64,000 nucleotides of DNA from Dipteris shenzhenensis. Taxonomy: Eukaryota; Polypodiophyta; Polypodiopsida; Gleicheniales. Each line of letters starts with the position of its first letter. The first letter of the stretch is position 1. The notes below the pieces were generated by a model. It searched no databases. It saw only the letters and a program-made list of their open reading frames with translations, and had not been told where the DNA came from. Made by a program: the position numbers and the translations under genes. Shown here in pieces: positions 55,450 to 64,000 of this stretch. The stretch is from NCBI GenBank assembly GCA_047967505.1, contig CM106541.1, one strand, 5' to 3'.

Positions 55450-57750
55450 TCTCAAAATAATAAAACATAAAATGGATAAGTACTTACCTTTTGTCTTTGG
55501 AGTGGAGTTGAACAAGCTAGAGTGGAGGAGTTCATGCGCAAGCAGAGAAGTCCAAGCCCAAGCTTTTGCATGGCCACCTTTTGTCTTCAAAGTGGAAAGA
55601 AGGGCGAGAGGCTATTGGAGAGGGGATGTGGGATTGATGGAGGGTAAAGGGTAGGTTAGAATGTGAGCTTGTACCAAAGAAGGAAGATGATTAATAATTG
55701 TGTGGCCTCACAAAGGGTATGATCCCTAATTCAGAATAAACATGTTGGCAAAATCATCAAAATATGTATAAAAATGATAAAACCATCGAATTATCTTAAC
55801 TAAGCCTTCTTAAGCAGTCCTAAGGACTTACCCTATACAATTATTTTCTCTTAATGTATAATATCAATTGGCTAAATGAATTTCAATAGTAGAGGGGCAT
55901 TGCACATAACAATATTTGCATCTCATTTGCATGTAGCATTTATTCATACCAAAAGGTGTCCCATTTGGAACTTCTTAGACCATTCTATATGCTTACTCTA
56001 TGAGAACCTTGCTGGTTTAAAGTGATAAATGTTACATGGAACCATAAGATGATAATTTGTAAGGTTGTAAATAGTCTTGGATAATAATGGGTCCTTGCAT
56101 ATATTTTGATTCTAGGACTAACAAAGATTAGGATTGCCATGGCCCAATTCAATTGTTAGCCACTTTATATGCATAATTTACAACGAAAATATAGGTTCTT
56201 CGGGTGCAAAAATCATATCCAATAACACATAGTAGTGACAATAAATGATTAAAAAAGGGTGAATTGATTATAAAGGACCATTTTACAAATCACATGCATT
56301 TATAAAGTCGCATGCCCTACTATGGTCTCACACAAAAATTAGTAGCCACATCAATTTCGAGGACCCTTGGAAAGGTTCATCGATATAGCTATTACACTTC
56401 TATATTTATCGAGCTTATTCAATGGTTAGGGTTTCTTGTTTGAAGCTATTTGGATAACTACTATACTTTCTATAGTACTTGTTTATTATGTGCGTAATTA
56501 TCTTTAAGGGGGGGAAATTTTATAATTTGTAGATGTCACCAAGCACCCAAGATGTGACAAAATCATTTTGACGTCTACATGAGAAGATATTTTGTAAATG
56601 TGCGCAACATGAGGATGCCATAAGTGGAGAACACATAGCTAGTAAGCATATTTGAGACTAGGAGTTACTTGAGCCATGTGCAAAATGATGAGGAGGTATG
56701 AGCATCAGGGTTCGTACTTGTAAAGATCACCGACCATGTGTGAGCAACATTCTGTGAGATTCAAAATTTATTTTAATATGTGGATATTATATTTTATGGT
56801 GATGAAGGGGAACTAGATGAAAGGTGACATGTACATTGCATTATCACCCTCATGAATCACAACTAAATTGTAACAAAGTGTAAATTTAAACTCAAGAAAA
56901 TTATTTCCCCGTTCAACTAAATTGTAACAAAGTGTAAATTTAAACTCAAGAAATTTATTTTCCCATTCTCAAAACACCCAAAAGAAAATGTTATGCTTCA
57001 AATTCTCAAAACAAATCAAGGCCAAAAAGCAAAGATTAGCATTTTGCAATTCTCCACTGTAAAAGAAAAAGAAACATCCCGGAGTGAGATTGAGGCCTGG
57101 TGTGTGGGGGAGCTATGGCGTCTGATGAGGAGTACGTGGGGTTCCTTAATTATACCTTAAAAAGATTAGACAAGCCTTCACTTTAAACAAAGAGACGGTG
57201 AGAGAGATCCCAAAACTTATCAACAAAGAATGACGACATATTTTAAAGCAAAGCACTGTTTGTTTCTTGGAGCGGGGTAGAAGGCATGCCGACGTGTTAA
57301 GTGTTGGCATTGTGGGTGTAGTAGGAGTAGCGCTATACATATTGTCCACTGATGTGACCTTGTCAAGGAGGTGCTCCGGGCAGTCGAAGAGGAGGGCAAT
57401 GTAACACCGTCAAGGAAGTAATGAAGTACTACTTAGGGTTGGCAGTGCGGTCACTTGAGTCTTTTTTTTTGGGGTGTCTCTAATCTAATTCATAAGATGT
57501 AGTACTTGGACTCACCTTTTTGAGTTTTTGTATAACCTTTTTTCTTCCCCTTTGATATCGTGCTAAACGTCTTCACAAAAAGGTAGTTTCAGTTGTTTGT
57601 CTAGTGTGATTTTGTGTTTATTTATGTAGTTTTGATGGATTAATGGTAGTTTCAAATTTACATTTGGTTTAAGAATTTAAGAGCAACTTCTTGTGTTGTA
57701 GATGAAATGGCATGAATAAGAATTGTTGATGTGAAATTCTTGTTTTATTT
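55450..57750. other. no gene recognised; 54-bp tandem duplication
   Basis: 56861-56914 repeats as 56915-56968 (AACTAAATTGTAACAAAGTG start). The remainder is AT-rich without a family match. Confidence 0.5.
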
Positions 57751-57868
57751 ACCCTAGTTTGCATATTTATTTCATTAAAATGGCTTCACATTTAGATTAC
57801 TCTAGTTTGTGCATGATTATAGTGCTTGATAACGTCTTAAAGCTGTGTCGCATTAGGGCATTTGGCAC

Positions 57869-57986
57869 ACTCTCTTTTTCACTGCAAAGAGGTGATCCGA
57901 AACTCCCAGACCCACGTGGGAACTATTTTCATGTCATGCTTGAAAACATGCGAGATTATCAAGTGCGTTGTGCAGAAGTGTTCTGA
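57869..57986 (+). pseudogene. unassigned exon-like fragment
   Basis: After a possible acceptor (TTTCACTGCAAAG) the frame reads GDPKLPDPRGNYFHVMLENM and RDYQVRCAEVF before a stop. The composition is gene-like but I do not recognise it. It may be related to the duplicated exon-like unit at 58151-58594 on the same strand. Confidence 0.3.
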
Positions 57987-58150
57987 ATGTTTGTACATAA
58001 ATGTGTGCAAAGAGAATACAAGGAACGCCTGATATCTTCAATGCAGTGTACACATGCACATTTATGATTTACAAATGATGGCAAAAATGCTTAAATGATT
58101 GAGAAAAACATCCATGCTGAAACTGATGTGACTTCAAGATGAAGATGCAA

Positions 58151-58373
58151 TGCTTCCACTGCTGCAGGAGAATATTGTGTATCCTTCCTAAAGTTCAAGG
58201 AGGGAAAACATCTGCCTCTCAAGTTTCAATGCGATGCAATGTCTAGCAATCTTTGGTTACTTTTCAAATATGTTCCCTATTAAGAGAAATTGGACAGCAT
58301 CCACTACATGTTTACATCAATTTTTGCCTAAAGATGTCCCCCTCCTCAATTCCTTCATTGCTTTCCTTTGCGA
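58151..58373 (+). repeat. exon-like 223-bp unit, copy 1
   Basis: Starts TGCTTCCACTGCTGCAGG, where TGCTGCAG resembles a 3' splice site, then encodes GEYCVSFLKFKEGKHLPLKF. A one-base deletion at the CAATCTTTGG site breaks the frame relative to copy 2. Confidence 0.85.
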
Positions 58374-58594
58374 TGCTTCCACTGCTGCAGGAGAATATTG
58401 TGTATCCTTCCTAAAGTCCAAGGAGGGAAAACATCTGCCTCTCAAGTTTCAATGCGATGCAATGTCTAGCAATCTTGTGGTTATTTTTCAAATATGTTCC
58501 CTATTAAGAGAAATTGGACAGCATCCACTACATGTTTACATCAATTTTTGCATAAAGATGTCCCCCTCCTCAATTCCTTCATTGCTTTCCTTTG
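58374..58594 (+). repeat. exon-like 223-bp unit, copy 2
   Basis: Tandem copy with an intact frame: GEYCVSFLKSKEGKHLPLKF, QCDAMSSNLVVIFQICSLLR and EIGQHPLHVYINFCIKM. The protein family is not recognised. The two units are more than 95% alike by eye, so the duplication is recent. The frame runs on to 58731 (FEEEFIFVHGFWMALI). Confidence 0.85.
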
Positions 58595-58739
58595 TCTTTA
58601 TTCCTCATCAAGTAAGACCTTTACTTTTTGAAGAGGAATTTATATTTGTACATGGATTCTGGATGGCTTTAATAGCAAACAGAACTTTATTCACCAAAGA
58701 AAAATTAATCAGTAGGCATATGTGTTCATGACTCGAAGT

Positions 58740-59345
58740 TCTCAACAAATCATTTTTTCAACCCAAAAAATGTTTACAGTAGAAACAAGAATCCGATTGC
58801 ATGGTGCCAGTGGAGTACATGCTAGTCACCAAAATTGATGAGCTGGACTGATCTAATGGTGGGAACTATCTAGCCAAGTCACATTGCAGCATTACTGATC
58901 ATTCCACTTGATTATCAGGAATGTCATTTGAAAGACATTTTTCTGTAAAATGGAACCCGTATAACTACCTTTCAAGAACACAGGAAATGTTCAGCTGTCA
59001 TAGCTGTGTGTGTTCTTTACACTAGAGGTCAAATTTGCATTTGAACAGCGTACACCTTTGATTCCTGGGGAACTCAAGGATTGAACCATGCAATGGGACT
59101 AAATATTGAAATCTATATCAAGCACACATATCTTGTAAAGTATTATCCTTTTCCCTTTGGCTTGACGTCATGTAGATCTTCTTAAATTATTATTATATAA
59201 AAACTACAAAAGGATGAGAAGTAATTTGTTCAAATTGCCTTGCACGAATGTCACACCCACATTTTTTAACAAGCTATTGCTTCAGCGCTGCAAAATTTCA
59301 TACTGCATCATATCTACATTCTAAGAACTAAAACTTTTCACTGAG
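58740..59345. other. no gene recognised
   Basis: Includes the probable 3' UTR of the minus-strand hydrolase gene next to 59348. No other feature seen. Confidence 0.5.
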
Positions 59346-59347
59346 CC

Positions 59348-59800
59348 TTAACTTCTGCAAAAATCAGCTATCAATGCTGTGACAGCCTCTGGCTTTTCTA
59401 CATGAGGAAGATGGCCACAGTCACTAATGTTCACTAATTGAGCATTTTGTAAGTCATCCTTGAACCTCTGCCATATCAACAAAGTCACCCACATGAGAAA
59501 TGACCGTACAGAAACATACCAACCCAACCCCGCCCCCCCTCTGCCCCCTTTTTCTTCCCCCTACTTCCGCTTTAAACAATCTAAAACAAAACAAAACAAA
59601 ACACAGGGAAAACCCCTTCAAAAAAATATCAAGACGGAAAAACCTGTGGAAAGTCTTTGCTTAATATTTTGTCATTCTCTCCCCATATAACTAGTGTCTC
59701 CTTCTGAACCTGAAAACCGATGAAAAATAAACAACATTTGGCAAGGTGACATATCAGACCTGTTTCATAAATATGGATGATCCAAAAGCTGCAAAACCAC
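59348..59800 (-). CDS. alpha/beta-hydrolase, last three exons (partial gene)
   Basis: Three exons join in phase with GT-AG borders. 59800-59760 (41 nt) gives GFAAFGSSIFMKQ. 59709-59644 (66 nt) gives VQKETLVIWGENDKILSKDF. 59467-59348 (120 nt) gives RFKDDLQNAQLVNISDCGHL, then PHVEKPEAVTALIADFCRS and TAA. The motifs are the C-terminal core of the alpha/beta-hydrolase fold: V..ETL.IWGE.D.I carries the catalytic Asp (WGEND) and SDCGHLPHVEKPE the catalytic His. The nucleophile Ser and N-terminal exons should lie to the right but were not found before the LINE. The gene may be truncated or have long introns. No stops in the visible exons. The substrate cannot be inferred. Confidence 0.82.
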
Positions 59801-61015
59801 CTGAAACCCGAAGGTCGAAATAAGTCTTCAATTAACAAACAATGGCAGCCACATATGCTCGGAAATCCATAAAGTTATGTGCATAGATATAATCCAAAAA
59901 ACCATTGGACTCCTCTAGACATACAAACAGATCGAATGTAGCCATTTTTCCACGACCAAATCATGAGGATCAATTATTCTTTCTCAGGAGCAATATTCTC
60001 GACTTCACTTACATAATAGAGGAAAGAGAATGATCTCAATTACAGTTTGAAGTACAGTTCTCAGGAAGATATTTATTGCTTATAATCTTACATTAAATAG
60101 TTACAAGAGAGAACACAGACTGGTAGAGTCTAGTCTGAAGTACACATCTTACCACTATATAAAAGACAAACGCACTCCTGCTGGTGCCTGATTACCGGAA
60201 AATAAAAGTTGTTATGGCTGCTCTATGCTGGATTTTTCACAACGAGTCCATAGAACTACTCACATGCCCTCAAGAATCTTTCCAAAACACCGGATCATTC
60301 ATTTAGGTGAGATTGTATACCAATCCAACTTCCTGGGCAGATATAGAAATAGATTTCTAGACAGAAAACATGGAAGTTCATACTGTGTACCGTTTATCCA
60401 TGTAGCTCAGCAGTACTCTCACGAAGTTCATTTTATCTAGTCATCTACTATATACCACTGCACTTCCCTCCACAGATTTATACTCGAAAATTTCTGTATA
60501 TGCACACATCCGTGCACAGAGGCAGGAGAATATCTTGTTTGAAAGAACATTATTTGTACAACTTAAAGCTTTAGCGTCTGTTTTTCTAGAAAAACATCCT
60601 CCTCTTAAGTTTAAAAACACAGTCAAGACTTGCATAGATCTAGAAAAAAGAATTTTCCTATGAATTTTCAATGACTCACCAAATCAAATTATATGAGGGG
60701 GCTCAAACTATTGCTACTGGATTATTGGTTGCTCTTGTATTTCTTCCTGGATGGATACCCTCCGTAACTGTTCATCTCCCCAACTTACAAATTCAATTTT
60801 TTATGAATGTGAATGAAAAAGAGCAGCCTTAAAATTGACCAGAATTACCATCCTTGGCAGCGCCAAGAGATAATCTTACTTTCTTGTATTTTGATAATAG
60901 GACTAAACTCTGTGTTCAATTGCTTCATGTAAAGAATCCTCTTTTGAAGAAAACACAAATGAGAAGCCTTCTGCAGACTAATCAAACTAAACCAATAGTA
61001 AATTGATCAAACTGC
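59801..61015. other. possible intron/upstream region of the hydrolase gene
   Basis: A minus-strand frame near 59945-59830 (MATFDLFVCLEESNGFLDYI) might be exon but does not join in phase with 59800. Otherwise no coding or repeat signal seen. Confidence 0.35.
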
Positions 61016-61450
61016 CTACGAATGCAGGATTGGTTGTCGTAAGTTGTGACATCCATCCTCAGCCAAAGAGAGGACCATCAGGTGTCGGAAGGTATATGTG
61101 ACTATGAAAAATGTCAGGGCAATCGACCAGCACACGAACCCTGGTGGGCGCACAGCATCTCCCTCAAGGGAGACCATAGCTGCCATCAAAGGGGCCATTG
61201 GGACCTCAAGGATCTCCAACAACTGTCCAAAGGCTTTCCTCATAGTGTCAAGGTGCCTGATGAAGGCTCTAGTAGGCCTGGCAAACATGAGGTAAGGATT
61301 GAATTGTCATTCCAACACTGAGGCGAAATGTAGTAAGGATTCAAAAAAGCCTTCCTATAGCCATCCATCAAAGGAGTAGGCATTAAGGGTAATGACTAAA
61401 GCGGTGGCCTCAAGGGTGTCAAGATCCAAGATAGTACTGTCTGGGTATGC
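61016..61450 (-). pseudogene. unassigned coding-like stretch with one hydrophobic segment
   Basis: The minus frame reads TILDLDTLEATALVITLNAY, two stops, then MFARPTRAFIRHLDTMRKAF, LLEILEVPMAPLMAAMVSLE and a hydrophobic segment WSIALTFFIVTYTF. Gene-like composition but no family recognised. Stops indicate decay or a retroelement origin. Confidence 0.3.
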
Positions 61451-61681
61451 ATCACAGATCTATTTCGCACTGTTACAGTCATGCTGCAACCTTTCTAGGT
61501 TGTCCCCCATCTGTTTACTATACTTCTGTTGTTAGATTGAAAATTTCTTCGGATTCTCCGGGCTGTCCTTCCTTTTCATTTGCTCATCTCTCTGCTCAGA
61601 AAGCTTATCAACTCTTGCTTACTCTTCTTGAAGAATGCTCTTTGTAATATAATAGCAAATGGATTACACCACAAAAAAAGT

Positions 61682-61682
61682 G

Positions 61683-61722
<40 letters not shown>

Positions 61723-61734
61723 AAGAGAGTGAGA
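61682..61734. repeat. GT/GA compound microsatellite
   Basis: About 11 GT units followed by about 9 GA units. Confidence 0.95.
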
Positions 61735-61739
61735 TGATA

Positions 61740-62240
61740 TGATATGATTGTATTAAAGTCCTCTTCAGACCCTTCACGATGATCACTATCAACAGATAAT
61801 GATCTTTTACATCCGTTCAAAGAAAAATACCCTATAGACTTGCTATGTAATTAGCGACAGCTGTGTGTTAGTCCAAGTACCTTGGCGGTGTTCGTAAACT
61901 TCTTTTAGACAACTTTCTAGCTTTGTAGGTGGCTGCTCTAATAGATTTTTCAGGTTGCCCCTGTTGTCATTGTATCTTTCTTTGATGCATGCTGCTCATT
62001 TTCCACCTCCCCTGCGGGGCAGATTTTGCATATTCTTTCTTCTCTTGGAACCTGGGTCTTGCCCACCTTCCCTTCTCCATCTCTAGATCATGTGAGCTGG
62101 TTCTCATTTTGCATATTAGATGCCTTTTACACATTGATAGGTCTTCCCCAAGGTATTTTACATCCCATAGTTGTCCATTGGATTATTTTCCTGTTTGTAG
62201 AACTGCATTTTTGCCCCTGGTCTTGCCATAACTTTGGCAG
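61740..62240. other. no gene recognised (LINE 3' flank or UTR)
   Basis: Lies 3' of the minus-strand LINE. No poly-A tail or target duplication could be fixed, though A-rich runs occur near 61670-61680 on the plus strand. Confidence 0.4.
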
Positions 62241-62246
62241 CTTCTT

Positions 62247-64000
62247 CTATATCACTAACTCATTTATCTCACATGCATCCTCTAATATATCAGCAACTGT
62301 TATACCCCTTAATTCCATCCATTTCATCCCATCTCGGTGCCATCCAGTGGTTTGTGGAGCTTGCAATGCAATATGCGGTTTCCTAGCTAGAATCTCTCTT
62401 TTTAAAATCTTCTCAACTTTGTTGAGGTAAGCCATGAATTGGCATAAATGCCTCCCCTTTGAGAGATATCATACCCATCTCAGCCAGTAGGATGGGGTAG
62501 GGTGTTTGAGCCTTATCCCCCAATTCACTTATGAGAAATCTCTTATATAAAATTTCTATTCTTTTCCAATAGGACCTAGAGAGCCCGAGAGCCCATGCTG
62601 GACACCCAAAAAGGACCATTGTTTGTAAAAGCATAGTCTAAAGAAACTTTCTCATTTCCCAATCCACAGCTGTGCCTTCCTGCAATTATTTTGGAAGCTG
62701 TACAAGCTTTTGAACCCCCTGGATTCTTCTTTCTACATGTGTTTCACTTGTAGTTATCGGCGAATTCCAGCCCTAGATATTTATATGAATTGACTATTTC
62801 CAAAGGCTCCCCTTCCAAAGTGACATCAATATGTTTATTGCGAGTCCTGATCACCATGGCTTTTGTCTTGGCTATGTTGACTTGCATTCCTGAGTGTCTA
62901 GAGAAGTCCCCAGTGAATTTAAATGTGCTTGTATTCTCTGCTTGCTCTTTACAAAGAAGACTACACCATTTGTGTAAATAAGCAGTAGTAGAGCATACCC
63001 TGCAATTTGGGCACCTTCTATGCTGTGCATTCTCGAATCTCATCCAATCTTCCATATCATCAATAAGAGAAAAAAAGATTTGGCGAGAGGGAACAGCCTT
63101 GCTACACCCCAATGTCATGTTTATGACAGTTTTCCCTTTGGAGCATGGTCCATCCACAAGTGGTTGTGCTAGCTCAGCTAATACTTTCTCATATAGATGG
63201 TATGTAGCCTCTCTAAGTTCACGAGGGACCCGGTATTTCTGTCTCTTGCGTGGAACCATGTCAAAGACTTTCTTGAAATCTGCAAGGCGACAAAATACAT
63301 TCTCTTTTTTAGGCTTGGATACTTCTGATGCAGCCCTTATGGCCACCAAATGGTGTACTGTCAAGTGTTTGGGGCAGAGCCTTGCCTTGGATGGTGCCTT
63401 GACCCCCGATGTTTCCGCCCGTTTGCTGATTCTTTCTCAAGGATAGTGCCATACAGCTTGGCCATTAGGCTGCTCACCATGATTGTGCAGCATTTTTTTG
63501 CCATCTTGATGTCTCCTCCCTTGTGGATTGATACAATTCTGCAGAGTTAGCGGAGATGCTTACATGGAGAGAGAGAGAGAGAAAGAGGACAATGAAAATG
63601 CTCACGAGGCTTATGAATATGGCCCTAGAGAAATGGTTTCTGCTAGCTTTTTCAGCCTGTTCCATACCTTTGCTTCTGTTATGATGTTGTTGGCTACTTT
63701 GATGGAAAATTCATGATTTACTCTCTTCCCCTCCCTTTCGTAGAGGTCTTTGACGAACTGTATCACATCTTCCCATGTTGCTTTCCTCTCCTAAGGTTTT
63801 GTGCCATGTAATTGCTGAAAAAACTTCCTGAGGTTTTGTTTTAGCTCCTCGAAACTTTCAAGCTGCTTGATTTTAAGAAATAATCTCTTTTTGTGTCTCG
63901 TCAGCCATTTATACACTCGAGCTTTGCCCTTTTTCTTGGCTGTCTCTGCTGTTTTCCAAGCCATTGCATTGTAATATTCCTGGTCATATTAGTGCTTGCA
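62247..64000 (-). pseudogene. LINE ORF2 reverse transcriptase, running off the right edge
   Basis: From the right edge leftwards: AWKTAETAKKKGKARVYKWL and ETISLGPYS (linker before RT), KMAKKCCTIMVSSLMAKLYG (RT motif 1-2 region), then FCRLADFKKVFDMVPRKRQK (motif A, with the catalytic Asp in ADFKKVFD), a fragment where the YxDD box is expected but garbled (CSTTAYLHKWCS), SGMQVNIAKTKAMVIRTRNK and VNSYKYLGLEFADNYK (motif D/E), CPAWALGLS and LAEMGMISLKGEA (thumb and C-terminal region). Stops and frameshifts occur, for example near 63590 and 63380. The endonuclease domain lies outside the window. A dead non-LTR retrotransposon. Confidence 0.85.

Noticed and set aside
54872-55468. Overlapping minus-strand Phe/Leu/Ser-rich frames
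   Set aside because: Composition artefact of the polypurine tract on the plus strand.

Overview
The window is nuclear DNA of a land plant, most likely a fern or another large-genome seed-free plant. The evidence is plant-type CACTA and Ty1/copia transposons, a PLS-type pentatricopeptide-repeat (PPR) remnant with the MYGKCG signature, Met-tRNA-type copia primer sites (TGGTATCAG), GT-AG introns and a plant-like AAR2 protein. The fern assignment is inference from the style of the PPR and AAR2 proteins. No bacterial features, CRISPR array or rRNA were seen.

Only two stretches look like ordinary host genes. One is an uninterrupted reading frame for the U5 snRNP assembly factor AAR2 (44397-45629, +). 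The other is the last three exons of an alpha/beta-hydrolase gene (59348-59800, -). A PPR pseudogene (13930-14014, 18517-18836, and perhaps 5488-5670) is broken by transposon insertions.

Layout. 1-1276: 5' end of a decayed minus-strand copia element. 1.4-5.5 kb: a repeat-type protein fragment, a 1-kb tandem duplication and a small inverted-repeat element. 6.56-11.49 kb: 3'-truncated minus-oriented copy of a CACTA family. 14.0-18.5 kb: old copia element inside the PPR pseudogene. 18.84 to about 30.7 kb: older CACTA element of a different family, also in the PPR pseudogene, itself split by an almost complete 7,001-bp CACTA element (21975-28975) with a 3-bp AAA target duplication. 30.9-37.5 kb: a copia LTR split by a young copia element (31150-37072) whose two 171-bp LTRs read identically. 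37.5-44 kb: minus copia gag remnant, a CACTA terminus with a hairpin, purine and pyrimidine tracts, a LINE ORF1-like fragment and a possible SINE. 44.4-45.6 kb: AAR2. 45.8-50 kb: chromovirus chromodomain, LTR-like repeats and gypsy/copia scraps. 50-59 kb: AT-rich, almost gene-free, with a long polypurine tract and a duplicated exon-like unit. 59.3-59.8 kb: hydrolase exons. 62.2-64 kb: LINE reverse transcriptase, minus strand.

The most informative structure is the CACTA nest. The 7-kb element carries two divergent genes, a TNPA-like DNA-binding protein and a TNP2-type transposase. A CpG-containing GACGCG/TAGACGC motif is repeated at both termini and again between the two genes. Its insertion point in the older transposase can be read to the base. 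A truncated sister copy at 6.6-11.5 kb lacks most of the CpGs in this motif, and it keeps a zinc-ribbon segment that the 7-kb copy has lost by an in-frame 357-bp deletion.
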